A stretch of 44,331 nucleotides of DNA from Parvibaculum sp. (GTDB taxonomy: Bacteria > Pseudomonadota > Alphaproteobacteria > Parvibaculales > Parvibaculaceae), in NCBI GenBank assembly GCA_030682415.1, contig JAUXOE010000118.1, positions 1-44,331 on the forward strand, in the 5' to 3' direction. Below the pieces are notes generated by a model. That model did not search any database. It was not told where the DNA came from and was given only the letters and a program-made list of their open reading frames with translations. Both the position numbers and the translations under genes were made by a program. Position 1 is the stretch's first letter; each line of letters begins with the position of its first letter. This document shows positions 18,573-27,228 of this stretch, one piece after another.

Positions 18573-18685
18573 GTCGGCGTGCCCCACATCCTGCCTCAGA
18601 CTTACGACAGTAAATCGGGGAATTTAATGATAGATAAAGTCCTCAATTATTATATTTATTCTTTGATTAATACTTGGAGATCAAA

Positions 18686-18707
18686 ACCTATATTCTATAA
18701 CATAGGT
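18686..18707 (-). terminator. Weak AT-rich hairpin after the histidine kinase gene
   Basis: Six paired bases (ACCTAT with ATAGGT) around a 10-base loop end in TTTT on the minus strand, directly after the kinase stop at 18710. The 137-base gap to cheA is strongly AT-rich. It may partly separate the two transcripts, and the AT-rich gap may hold a cheA promoter. Confidence 0.35.
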
Positions 18708-18709
18708 AA

Positions 18710-21475
18710 TCAACCAACACGCGCCGGCCGCTGGCCAGCTATCCCCATGGCTTGCCGTGTCCGCGATGCCGGGAAGCGAACCTCGACGCAGGTGCCGCGC
18801 CCAGGTTCGCTGTCGAGAGCAAGGGTTGCATCGTGAAGCGTCGAAAATTGCCTGACCAGCGCGAGACCAAGCCCGACACCGTCGAAGCGTCGCGACAGAC
18901 TGCCCTCGACCTGGACAAAGGGATCCATGACACGCTCGATGTCCGCTGCGTCGATGCCGATGCCGTTGTCTTCGACGCGTAGAGCGATGCCACCGCCGAC
19001 ATCCATCCGGGCAGAAAGCGAGACCGTGCCCGCGGCCGGCGTGAACTTGATCGCGTTCGAAAGGAGGTTGAGCAGTATTTGCTTCAGAAGACGCGCGTCG
19101 GCAAAGAGGCCAGGGAATCCTGAGGGAATCAGGCCGCCAAGCAACAGACTGGATTGAGCCGCTCGGCCTTCGACCGTCCGTATGCAGGCATCAAACAGTT
19201 CGGCGAGATCGAGTACCGTTTCGTCAAGTTCGGTTACGCCGATCTCGATGCGGCTCAGGTCGAGGATGTCGTTGATGACAGCGAGAAGATGATTGCCGCT
19301 GTCATTAATGTCCTTGGCGTAGATGCGGTACTGCCCCACCTCCATCGGACCCAGCACGTCGCTTGCCATCAGTTCGGAGAATCCGATGATTGCATTGAGC
19401 GGCGTGCGCAACTCGTGGCTCATATTGGCAAGGAACTGTGACTTCGACTGATTGGCAAGTTCGGCGCGGCTGCAGGCTTCGCGCAGCTCTTCGGTTACAT
19501 GGTTGATCGTCGTCGTGTCGAGAACAGTACCACGCATGCGCGTCGGCTTGCCACCGGCATCACATTCGATCTCGGCCTGTTCGCGCACAAACCTGATCGA
19601 ACCGTCCGGCAGGACCACGCGATGTTCAATCCCGTAGGGTTCGAGAGTCTCAAGCGCATATGTGACGGCCTGTTCGACTTCGGCACGATCGTCGACATGA
19701 ACATGCTCAAGGAAGACCGGATAGGACATCTCAATGGATTGCGGCTCGAGACCGAATATCCGATAGGCTTCGTCGGACCACTGGAGTGTATTGGACGCGA
19801 TATCCCATATCCAACCGCCCAGATGAGCAATCCTTTCCGCCTCGGCGAGATTATGCGCGCTTTCGCGCAACGCCGCGACAGCGCGGTGACGATCCGTGAC
19901 GTCGTAGCATCCGATCAGCACGACGCTCTCGCCCGCAAGGCTCATCAAGACCGCCGACAACGCACACCAGGTGACGTTGCCGCTGTCTTTTCTGACCGGC
20001 GTCTCTATTCCATCGGTCCTTCCATCCGCAGTCACGCCGCCGGACAATTTTTCGAAGAGGCCCGCGTCGAAGAATTCCGCAATATTGCGACCCACAACTT
20101 CGGGCAATGCCGTCTCAACAAGCTCGGAAAAGGATCCATTGGAAAACAGAATTTCGCCATCGGTCAGGCGCGCGATTGCGATTCCAAAGGGCATCGCCTC
20201 GACGATCATGCGCAGCTGGCGCTCACGCGCATGCAACGCGTCCTCGGCTTGGCGCAGCACCGTTAGATCCCGTACAACAGCCGTATAGGATACTTCATTC
20301 TCGATCGTCATACGCGAAACCGAAGCCTCTGCCGGAAATTCGCTGCCATCCTTGCGACGTCCTTTTACTTCGGGGCGCGCCGCCATCAGCATGGTCGAGG
20401 GGCCGTCCTTGCCGAAGCGCGCGATATGCGCCTTGTGACGCGACCGCGCACTTTCTGGCAGCAACACGGCGAGAGGCCGGCCGATGATCTCCGTGGCTTC
20501 ATAGCCGAAGACGCGTTCGGCTTGCTTGTTGAATATCCTGATCGTCTGGCTGCTGTCTGTCGTCACGATTGCGTCGCCCGCTGTTGCCAGCAGTTCGTCG
20601 AGCCTGCGGCATGCGCCGGCTTCCAGCTCTGCATTGATGCGACATTTCAGCGCGAGCCCGACGCGATCCGCTACACCGCGGAGAACCTCCAGTGCCAACC
20701 GGTCCCGCGGCAGAATTCGATTCGTCTCGAAGGCAAGCACAGCAACGATTTCATTGTTGGCCCAGAGCGGCAAGGCGAGCGCTCCGCCCGGCGGCGCGCC
20801 ACCATCGCCAGCATCTACGACTTTGCCTTTGGTGCCGGCACGACAGACAACCTCTCCCGTCCTCCAGGCTTCACCGACGCTGCCGCCATCGCGGGCGTCG
20901 CGCTGCAGTGCCGGAATTTCAGTCTCTCGTTGACGGCTCGCAACATACGCGCCCTTACGAGTACGATGACTCCGACGCACGAGACTGGCGCCATGCGGCA
21001 CCCACACCTCTGCATGAGGCCACGACGTATAGAGGCATATCACTCGCAGCAGCGCATGGAGTGACGCATCGAACGTCGCCGAACGCATGATGCGGTCGAC
21101 AGCCATCTGCGCAAGGCGGAGCCTGCGGTTCTCCTGAACCGATGGCGTAACATCGGTTGCGATGAGGATCGTATTGGCACCGGGCGCCCAGATGCGCGTC
21201 AGCGTCAACTCTCTGCCATCGACCCTGCGACAGCGGCGCCGCAACTCGTAGTTCACCTCTTGAACAGAACCTGCCGTATTCGGCAGGACGGACATCTTGC
21301 TGCCAGCCGTCAGTGTTTTTTCGACCGTCGAGAGCGTGAAGCATTCGGCAGATACGCCGCCAAACTTCTCCAGCAACTCGACGGCGCTCGTGCTTTGCGA
21401 AACCAGCGCTCCGCTGGCGGGATCGAAGACGAAGACCGCTGGCGGAAGCGACTGATCTGGCACACGGCTTACCAT
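18710..21475 (-). CDS. Multi-PAS/GAF sensor histidine kinase, soluble
   Basis: A 921-residue kinase without membrane segments. Order: PAS-like (about 10-110), GAF (140-290), PAS (295-410), PAS (425-540), PAS (550-665), HisKA with the phosphorylated His in FLANMSHELRTPLNAIIGFSE, and an ATPase domain with NLLSNAIKF, DNGIGI and VGLGLALV. No receiver domain is present. It sits between the receptor and cheA genes, 23 bases after the receptor stop, so it probably works beside the chemotaxis pathway, perhaps phosphorylating CheB, CheY or the CheA receiver; that is inference. The several PAS modules could bind haem, flavin or small ligands; no diagnostic residue is clear. Confidence 0.9.
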   Translation of the reverse strand: MVSRVPDQSLPPAVFVFDPASGALVSQSTSAVELLEKFGGVSAECFTLSTVEKTLTAGSKMSVLPNTAGSVQEVNYELRRRCRRVDGRELTLTRIWAPGANTILIATDVTPSVQENRRLRLAQMAVDRIMRSATFDASLHALLRVICLYTSWPHAEVWVPHGASLVRRSHRTRKGAYVASRQRETEIPALQRDARDGGSVGEAWRTGEVVCRAGTKGKVVDAGDGGAPPGGALALPLWANNEIVAVLAFETNRILPRDRLALEVLRGVADRVGLALKCRINAELEAGACRRLDELLATAGDAIVTTDSSQTIRIFNKQAERVFGYEATEIIGRPLAVLLPESARSRHKAHIARFGKDGPSTMLMAARPEVKGRRKDGSEFPAEASVSRMTIENEVSYTAVVRDLTVLRQAEDALHARERQLRMIVEAMPFGIAIARLTDGEILFSNGSFSELVETALPEVVGRNIAEFFDAGLFEKLSGGVTADGRTDGIETPVRKDSGNVTWCALSAVLMSLAGESVVLIGCYDVTDRHRAVAALRESAHNLAEAERIAHLGGWIWDIASNTLQWSDEAYRIFGLEPQSIEMSYPVFLEHVHVDDRAEVEQAVTYALETLEPYGIEHRVVLPDGSIRFVREQAEIECDAGGKPTRMRGTVLDTTTINHVTEELREACSRAELANQSKSQFLANMSHELRTPLNAIIGFSELMASDVLGPMEVGQYRIYAKDINDSGNHLLAVINDILDLSRIEIGVTELDETVLDLAELFDACIRTVEGRAAQSSLLLGGLIPSGFPGLFADARLLKQILLNLLSNAIKFTPAAGTVSLSARMDVGGGIALRVEDNGIGIDAADIERVMDPFVQVEGSLSRRFDGVGLGLALVRQFSTLHDATLALDSEPGRGTCVEVRFPASRTRQAMGIAGQRPARVG

Positions 21476-21498
21476 ACCGGGCTTCGCGAGACGCGACG

Positions 21499-22845
21499 TC
21501 AGGCCGCGCGAGCGCGCGTGAGAAACTTGTCGACCTGTTCGCGCAGCGTTTCGGCCTGACGGGCAAGGATGTCCGAAGAGCCGGAAATCTGTGCGGCCGC
21601 CGAACCCGTCTCGGCAGCGGCTTCAGCGACTGCAACAATGTTGGACGACACGTCCTGAGTGCCGCGCGCCGCCTCCTGGACGTTGCGCGCGATTTCATTG
21701 GTCGCCGCGTCCTGTTCGTCGACTGCTGCCGCAATCGAGGTTGCGATCTGATTCATTTCGGTGATCGTCTTCTCGATTGACTTGATTGCGTCGACAGATT
21801 CCTGCGTCGCGCCCTGCATCGTCTTGATCTGTTCGGCAATTTCCTCGGTCGCCTTCGCCGTCTGGTTGGCGAGGCTCTTGACCTCCGAGGCAACGACCGC
21901 AAAGCCCTTGCCGGCCTCGCCTGCCCGTGCGGCTTCGATCGTCGCGTTGAGCGCAAGCAGATTCGTCTGCGCCGCGATGTCGTTGATGAGGGTCACGACG
22001 TCGCCGATCTTCTGGGCGGCTTCCGCAAGCCCCTGGACCTTGTCGTCGGTGCGACGAGCTTCCTGTACGGCTTGCCCTGCTATCTTGGTCGACATCGACG
22101 CCTGGCGGCCAATCTCGGCGATGGAGCTCGACAATTGCTCGCTCGCCGACGCGACCGTCTGCACATTGGTCGAGGCTTCCTCGGAGGCCGCAGCAACCGT
22201 CGTCGTCTTGGAGCTGGTCTGCTCGGCGGTCACACTCATCGCCTGGGCGGATGCCTGCAGCTCGGTCGAAGCGGAAGCGACCGACTTGATGATCTCGTTG
22301 ACCGCGACATCGAAATCGGCAATTGCAGTTTCGAGCGTCCTCTGACGTCCGGCGCGCTCCTCGACCATCGCATCCTGATAGGCCGAGATCGCGAGGTCCA
22401 TATCGAACATCACCGCCGTGTTGAGCGCGGAGATCACCTCGGCAAGACGCTTCGGCGTCCAGCGATACTTCTGGACTGCGATTTCGACGAGGCGGTTCAT
22501 CACAAATTTATAGCCGCCGATATACCAGCGCGGCTCGAGACCGATACGGTTGTGCGTGAGACCGATCGTGTGAACGCTCTGCATGTAAGCGTCGTCGAAG
22601 GTACCGGAAAAGAGCCGGCCCCAATGCGTGCCCTGCGCCTGTTTCAGGCGCTGCGTCTGGGTGCCGACAAGCTTGGCCAGTTCGGGAACGCTCCCGAGAT
22701 GCGCGTAGAAACTATCGAGAACAGCCGGCAGATGCGGTTCGATCACCGTCCAGAAATCGCGAAGCGCATCGCCTGTTGCTTCCGAAACCTCCATAAAGCG
22801 CATGCGGCCTTCCCGGTCGACGGTCGGCCCTTGGTCCTTGCTCAT
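21499..22845 (-). CDS. Globin-coupled methyl-accepting chemotaxis protein (protoglobin sensor)
   Basis: A 448-residue cytoplasmic chemoreceptor without transmembrane segments. Residues about 15-170 form a protoglobin domain; HNRIGLEPRWYIGGY includes the proximal haem His98. After a coiled-coil linker comes the MCP signalling domain with the hairpin tip (VVASEVKSLANQTAKATEEI) that contacts CheA and CheW. The haem should sense O2, CO or NO, as in HemAT-type receptors. I start it at ATG 22845 because GGTGGGGGA lies 4 bases upstream; a GTG at 22857 is the alternative. It is the first gene of the chemotaxis operon and divergent from an FNR-like gene. Confidence 0.93.
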   Translation of the reverse strand: MSKDQGPTVDREGRMRFMEVSEATGDALRDFWTVIEPHLPAVLDSFYAHLGSVPELAKLVGTQTQRLKQAQGTHWGRLFSGTFDDAYMQSVHTIGLTHNRIGLEPRWYIGGYKFVMNRLVEIAVQKYRWTPKRLAEVISALNTAVMFDMDLAISAYQDAMVEERAGRQRTLETAIADFDVAVNEIIKSVASASTELQASAQAMSVTAEQTSSKTTTVAAASEEASTNVQTVASASEQLSSSIAEIGRQASMSTKIAGQAVQEARRTDDKVQGLAEAAQKIGDVVTLINDIAAQTNLLALNATIEAARAGEAGKGFAVVASEVKSLANQTAKATEEIAEQIKTMQGATQESVDAIKSIEKTITEMNQIATSIAAAVDEQDAATNEIARNVQEAARGTQDVSSNIVAVAEAAAETGSAAAQISGSSDILARQAETLREQVDKFLTRARAA

Positions 22846-22917
22846 AAATTCCCCCACCAGAAACGGGCCGGCGGTGCCGGCCTCAAACCCTCCTTCGCGC
22901 CGGGTCCGGGCTGACAG

Positions 22918-22939
22918 GTCGCATATACTGCGACTTTTT
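22918..22939. promoter_or_regulatory. Dyad in the MCP upstream region
   Basis: GTCGCA (22918-22923), five bases, TGCGAC (22929-22934) is a perfect dyad 73 bases upstream of the MCP start, followed on the plus strand by TTTTT. It can be an operator or a short plus-strand terminator; no plus-strand gene precedes it, which favours the operator reading. Confidence 0.4.
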
Positions 22940-23039
22940 GTCTGCCGAATCGGTGCGATTAAAGTTGATTTTATGATTTCACTTGAAACAAATGGTTAAT
23001 ATTACAGTACATCGAACAATATAATTTATAACAACTGTG

Positions 23040-23062
23040 TATATACTGGATTTATATACTGG
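23040..23062. repeat. Direct repeats TATATACTGG in the MCP/FNR intergenic region
   Basis: TATATACTGG occurs at 23040-23049 and 23053-23062, 13 bases apart. The core ATATACTG recurs at 22923-22930 inside the dyad, and its inverse CAGTAT is at 23185-23190. The 345-base divergent region (22846-23190) is otherwise AT-rich with no gene. The shared core may bind one regulator of both genes. Confidence 0.45.
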
Positions 23063-23190
23063 GTTGTCGTTTTTTATTGTGCAAGCTGGCACTGGCCAAT
23101 GTAGTTCTGCCGCGATATCTATGAGGGAAGTCCCCATTGCCATGGCGACGCGCTGCGTGAACCGTCGTTTCCGTCCGGAAAGTACAGTAT

Positions 23191-23946
23191 GTGAGCAACG
23201 ATATCGAACCGGGCCCGAAGCCGCTTTCCGACAAGTCCAGATTTCGAGCAAGCAGGGGAACTTCCAATGACTGCGGCGCCTGCCCATTCCGGCACGCCAC
23301 GTTCTGCAACGCTGTTTTGGGACCCGGCAAGGATTCAACACGTCGGCGCACATCCGAAGGCACAATCCGCGCGCGCCAACATCTGCACAAACCGGGTGAT
23401 GCGCGCGGGCGGGTCATGGTGCTGCGGGACGGCTGGGCCGTCAGGTTCGCCCAGACCCCCGAAGGACGACGCCAAGTTCTGTCGATCCTGCTTCCCGGCG
23501 ACGTCGCTGGCGGCGACATCCTGCTGCACAACGAGGTGCGCGTGCCCGTGCAGGCGATCACGCCTGTTAAGTATTGCGCATTCGATACTGATGACTTGAA
23601 GGCAATCGCCGATCGCGATCCGAATGTCGTCTGGGCCTTCATGGGTATCTGTTTTTCAGGCCACGAGGCCAGTGAGGCGCGTATTGTCGACCTCGGCCGC
23701 CGTAATGCCGAGCAACGCATCGCGCGGCTCATACTCGATCTTCACGAGCGCCTGACGGCACGCGGGCTCGCCACTGGCGACACGATGCCCTTTCCGCTGC
23801 GCCAGCAAACAATCGCTGACGCGCTCGGACTGACCCAGGTTCATGTCAGCCGTGTGATGACCGCGATGCGGGCGCTGGGCGTCATCCGGCTCGCCGGCGG
23901 CTCCCTGACCGTTCTTGACATGCATGGGCTGCGCGACATGGCTTGA
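23191..23946 (+). CDS. Crp/Fnr-family regulator with four FNR-like cysteines
   Basis: A 251-residue transcription factor: cyclic-nucleotide-type sensor domain (about 55-165), dimer helix, and C-terminal winged helix-turn-helix (QQTIADALGLTQVHVSRVMTAMRALGVI). Three N-terminal cysteines (C28-X2-C31-X7-C39) and Cys129 in VKYCAFDTDDL sit where E. coli FNR places its [4Fe-4S] ligands, so oxygen sensing is likely; E. coli spacing is X2 then X5, so this is a variant. GTG 23191 follows GGAAAG by seven bases. It diverges from the globin receptor gene, which it may regulate (inference). Confidence 0.88.
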   Translation: MSNDIEPGPKPLSDKSRFRASRGTSNDCGACPFRHATFCNAVLGPGKDSTRRRTSEGTIRARQHLHKPGDARGRVMVLRDGWAVRFAQTPEGRRQVLSILLPGDVAGGDILLHNEVRVPVQAITPVKYCAFDTDDLKAIADRDPNVVWAFMGICFSGHEASEARIVDLGRRNAEQRIARLILDLHERLTARGLATGDTMPFPLRQQTIADALGLTQVHVSRVMTAMRALGVIRLAGGSLTVLDMHGLRDMA

Positions 23947-24144
23947 TGGCGGATAGCCACAACAAGACATTTTCTTCCTGGCGCGTCCTGCAATTCCCGT
24001 CAACCACGTCATTCGTATTCGCGCGAACAACCTACTGACATAACCCCCCGGCCTCCACGCTTAGAGTATCAGGTTATTGAATGGGTGGCCGAGTCACGCT
24101 CAGCCTGCGGAGTGATTTTATCCTCCACTGCAGACGCCTCCTGC

Positions 24145-24564
24145 CTACTCCCCTAGCAAACCCGCCGTGCGTTTGCTGATGCCGCGGTTCTGCTCGATGG
24201 TCTTGCGCAGGGTCTGGTTATCGGGATCCTCTTTCAGCATGCACGCCAGAAACTCGATCTCCTCGTCTATGTCCTCCTTGTGCTTCCTCGCCTGATCCCA
24301 GATAACCTTCTCCTCTTTCGTGAAGGGGCCGTGGACCACGGATTCACCCGTGCGCATGTCGATATGGATATGATCCGGGTGCGGATACATCTCGATCGGC
24401 TCAAGGCCCAGGGCCTCGTGGCGCGCAACAAACATGAGGGTCGGGCCCAGACAAATGCCAAATCCCCCTCGCTGCTTGCAGGCCTGCTCGTCCATGAAGA
24501 CGGCGCGCCCTATTGGCCGCGTCAGGGACGCAAGAAGGGCGCAAATTTCTACTACTATGTGCAT
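24145..24564 (-). CDS. Hypothetical protein, probably a rearranged fragment (DUF5681-like tail)
   Basis: A 139-residue open frame. The C-terminal two thirds (from about ALGLEPIEMYPHPDHIHIDM, charged and helical to the end) look like real coding sequence and recall the tail of DUF5681-type proteins that accompany mobile elements; I am not certain of that family. The N-terminal part (about residues 1-45) lies antisense to the serine recombinase fragment at 24440-24765 and is probably not native sequence, so the gene seems truncated at its 5' end. No convincing ribosome-binding site precedes 24564. Confidence 0.4.
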   Translation of the reverse strand: MHIVVEICALLASLTRPIGRAVFMDEQACKQRGGFGICLGPTLMFVARHEALGLEPIEMYPHPDHIHIDMRTGESVVHGPFTKEEKVIWDQARKHKEDIDEEIEFLACMLKEDPDNQTLRKTIEQNRGISKRTAGLLGE

Positions 24565-24765
24565 CCTTCGGGCCCTTGCCTGTCCACGAGATCGACAGCT
24601 TCGTCACCGACGAACTGATCGCCCTTCTCGGGCGACAGGCAGAGCTCTGCCGGATCATCGACACGGATGATCCGGCTCAGATGGATGTGGCAGGTGCGAA
24701 GGCCGCACTCACTGCTGCCGAGATCAAGCTCCGCCCGTGCAGGGACATTGTCCTTCAGATCGTCG
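24440..24765 (+). pseudogene. Serine recombinase fragment, frameshifted
   Basis: The first part, ending near 24575, contains SPSLLAGLLVHEDGAPYW followed by a GRKKGANFYYYV stretch, the zinc-ribbon region of large serine recombinases (usually LLAGLLxDxxG...RYRYYV). After a frameshift near 24570 the reading continues as VTDELIALLGRQAELC through about 24765, matching the following helical region. The resolvase catalytic domain is absent. It is therefore an inactive remnant flanked by other fragments. The family match rests on my reading of the motif. Confidence 0.7.
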
Positions 24766-24769
24766 ACAA

Positions 24770-24937
24770 GGTGACGGCGTTGTCGGTGTCTCGGAAGTTT
24801 CGGGCGATGACGGGGTCGGGACGCTTGTCGTACCGGCGTCGCATTTCGCGCTGACCGGCAACGCGGAAACGATCGCCGCTATCCGGCGTTTCATCGCGAC
24901 GGGACGCTGTGGCGCGCAACCGCAGGCCGCCGGCTAG
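24770..24937 (+). pseudogene. Duplicated 3' fragment of the alpha/beta hydrolase gene
   Basis: The last 55 codons of a hydrolase, from DGVVGVSEVSG to the stop, nearly repeat the 3' end of the gene at 10628-11599: 24772-24879 differs from 11443-11550 at three of 108 bases by direct comparison. The catalytic Ser region is missing and the upstream sequence is recombinase-derived. Its stop codon overlaps the rtcA stop from the other strand. It is the tail of a lost paralogue or a copied segment. Confidence 0.85.
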
Positions 24938-25947
24938 CTGATCGAGACGAGATGCGACCCGTCTTCCCGAATATCGAAGCGGCAGGTGCAATCAAGAAAC
25001 TTCGAAATGACATCGGCCGCCGTCCGCGTATGTTGCGTCGGCTTGACTGTGGTGAAGGAGCCGCCGCCGGCGAGAGCGAGCGGCAGAATGAGCTGATCGG
25101 CGAGATAGGGTCCGGCAAAGGCGGACGTCGCCATGTACCCCGCCAGGCGCTGCGCGGCGGTCCGCGCAATCGATCGGGCCGACACGCCCAAGCGGCCAAC
25201 GCCGCTGACGATTTCGGTAACATGCTCGAAGCGGGCCTCGAGCATTAAGATGTTTCCTGGTCCGAGGTCCTGCGGAAGTTCCCGAATGGAACAAATGTCG
25301 TCGGGCCATTCCAGATGCTTCCGTGCGACGCGGATTTCCTCTTCGGCAATGCTGCGCGGCAGGCCGGCGATCAGGACGCTTGCGCCCATATCCAGCAACG
25401 CGCCGCGCGAAAGGCAATCGACCGCGTGAAGTGGTGCGGGAGTGATCTCGAACTCCACCCGGCCGCCACCGCGCGGATGGAATCCATGGCGAACGAGCCG
25501 CGCGCCCACCTTGCCACCCATCCGCTTCAACGCGGGCAAAAAGCACCGGTCGAGAAAGTCGAATGGCGGCGCCCAGATGTTGTGCGTGCCTCCCTCCAGC
25601 ACGAGCCGGGACGGGCTCCCGGCCCTCATGAGAGGCAGAAGCACAGTCTGAAGCACGAGCGAGGTACTGCCGGCCGTTCCGATGGAAAAGCAATACTCTC
25701 CGCCCTCCACCCGGCCGGGCCGAAAGACAATCTCCGAAGCGCCGATGCAGACACCTTCGCATTCGGCCCTTCCCGTCTGGCAGGCGGCATCAATCGCCGT
25801 CACATGCTGACGCATCAATCCGGGCCGCTCACGACGCCCACGAATATTCACAAGGCGAAAGGGCTGCCCGGTGATCAGCGAGAGCGCCAACGCATTGCGC
25901 AGTATCTGCCCGCCGCCTTCGCCTTCGGAGCCGTCGATAGTGATCAT
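24934..25947 (-). CDS. rtcA: RNA 3'-terminal phosphate cyclase RtcA
   Basis: A 337-residue enzyme that uses ATP to convert RNA 3'-phosphate ends to 2',3'-cyclic phosphate, and can adenylylate 5' ends. The N-terminal DGSEGEGGGQILRNALALS motif is diagnostic, and the catalytic His lies in the C-terminal TTVKPTQHTRTAADV stretch. Length is normal. It follows rtcB after 33 bases and is probably cotranscribed from the sigma-54 promoter at 27380-27394. Its stop overlaps a convergent hydrolase fragment, so a rearrangement boundary touches its 3' end without damaging it. Confidence 0.95.
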   Translation of the reverse strand: MITIDGSEGEGGGQILRNALALSLITGQPFRLVNIRGRRERPGLMRQHVTAIDAACQTGRAECEGVCIGASEIVFRPGRVEGGEYCFSIGTAGSTSLVLQTVLLPLMRAGSPSRLVLEGGTHNIWAPPFDFLDRCFLPALKRMGGKVGARLVRHGFHPRGGGRVEFEITPAPLHAVDCLSRGALLDMGASVLIAGLPRSIAEEEIRVARKHLEWPDDICSIRELPQDLGPGNILMLEARFEHVTEIVSGVGRLGVSARSIARTAAQRLAGYMATSAFAGPYLADQLILPLALAGGGSFTTVKPTQHTRTAADVISKFLDCTCRFDIREDGSHLVSIS

Positions 25948-25980
25948 CGGGAAGCCGCCCCAGCCGTACGTGTGAAGGGA

Positions 25981-27207
25981 CTAACCCTTCACACACACCA
26001 CCTGTTTGAGTGTATGCACGATTTCGACAAGGTCACGCTGCGCGGCCATGACGGCATCGATCGACTTGTAGGCACGGGGACTTTCATCGATGACATCCTC
26101 ATCCTTCCTGCATTCGACACCCGTCGTGTCCGCGAGGTGATCGGCGAGCGTAAGCGCCCGCTTTGCTTCAGCACGCGACATTACGCGGCCGGCGCCATGA
26201 CTGCAGCTATCGAAGGACTCCTTGTTTCCAAGCCCGCGAACAATAAAGGACTTCGCGCCCATGGATCCGGGAATGATGCCCATCGTGCCCTTCGCGGCAC
26301 GCACGGCTCCCTTCCGGGTCACAAGAATGTTTTCTCCGAAATGGTTCTCACGCCGCACGTAGTTGTGGTGACAGTCGATGGCTTCAAGTTCGGCATCGAA
26401 CGGCTTCGAAATCTGCATACGCAGCGCACGTACGATATTGTCCATCATCATCCGCCGGTTCAGTGCGGCAAACTCCTGAGCCCATTCGACAGCTTCAACG
26501 TAGTCGTCGAAATGCGTCGTGCCTTCCGGAAAGTAGGCAAGATCCTCGTCCGGGAGGTTGATGAACCACTTGCGCATATCCTCTTTGGCGAGCTCGATGA
26601 AGAAACGGCCGATTGAATTGCCGACGCCTCGCGAGCCCGAGTGAAGCATGACCCAGACGCGCCCGTCCTGGTCGAGACAAAGCTCGATGAAGTGATTGCC
26701 GGTTCCGAGCGTCCCGAGATGGACGATGTGGTTCGTCTTTTCGAGCCTCGGATATTTTGCGGCAATGAGGTTGAAGCGGGCGGAAAGCGTCGCCCACGCA
26801 TCGACAATTTCAGCCGGCGGCTCCCCCCAGGACCCCTTGTCCCGCTTGCCGCGCCCGACGTCGCGGCCATGCGGGACCGCGCGCTCGATGGCGCAACGGA
26901 TGCCTTCGAGGTTGTCCGGAAGATCGGATGCCATGAGCGAGGTGCGCGCCGCCATCATCCCACAGCCGATGTCGACACCGACCGCCGCGGGAACAACGGC
27001 ACCCCGTGTCGGAATGACCGAGCCGACGGTGGCGCCGATCCCGACATGAACGTCGGGCATGACGGCGACATGCTTGAAGATGAAGGGCAGCCGGGCGGCC
27101 GCGGCAAGCTGGGCGCGCGCCTTGTCGTCGACCGGGACGCCTTTCGTCCACATCTTGATTGGCGCGCCGCCCTCGACCGTCTGATACTCGAAACCTGTTT
27201 CCGTCAT
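25981..27207 (-). CDS. rtcB: RNA-splicing ligase RtcB
   Basis: A 408-residue GTP- and Mn-dependent ligase that joins RNA 2',3'-cyclic phosphate or 3'-phosphate ends to 5'-OH ends. Visible motifs are MPDVHVGIGATVGSVIPT, the metal-binding VGVDIGCGMMA with Cys82, GSRGVGNSIG, HNYV, and SHGAGR, which holds the guanylylated His. I start at ATG 27207, seven bases after GAGAGGG, as the earlier in-frame codon at 27249 lacks a ribosome-binding site. It is the first gene of rtcBA and has a roughly 160-base leader. It repairs RNA cut by ribotoxins or during stress. Confidence 0.95.
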   Translation of the reverse strand: MTETGFEYQTVEGGAPIKMWTKGVPVDDKARAQLAAAARLPFIFKHVAVMPDVHVGIGATVGSVIPTRGAVVPAAVGVDIGCGMMAARTSLMASDLPDNLEGIRCAIERAVPHGRDVGRGKRDKGSWGEPPAEIVDAWATLSARFNLIAAKYPRLEKTNHIVHLGTLGTGNHFIELCLDQDGRVWVMLHSGSRGVGNSIGRFFIELAKEDMRKWFINLPDEDLAYFPEGTTHFDDYVEAVEWAQEFAALNRRMMMDNIVRALRMQISKPFDAELEAIDCHHNYVRRENHFGENILVTRKGAVRAAKGTMGIIPGSMGAKSFIVRGLGNKESFDSCSHGAGRVMSRAEAKRALTLADHLADTTGVECRKDEDVIDESPRAYKSIDAVMAAQRDLVEIVHTLKQVVCVKG

Positions 27208-27228
27208 GGCAACACCCTCTCTCCGGCC

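Noticed and set aside
16641-18836. A 731-codon plus-strand frame over cheA
   Set aside because: It is a shadow of the cheA gene; the product has no domain and runs across the AT-rich intergenic region.
22970-22985. TTGATTTTATGAT-like match to an FNR box
   Set aside because: Only the first half-site fits; the ATCAA half is missing.
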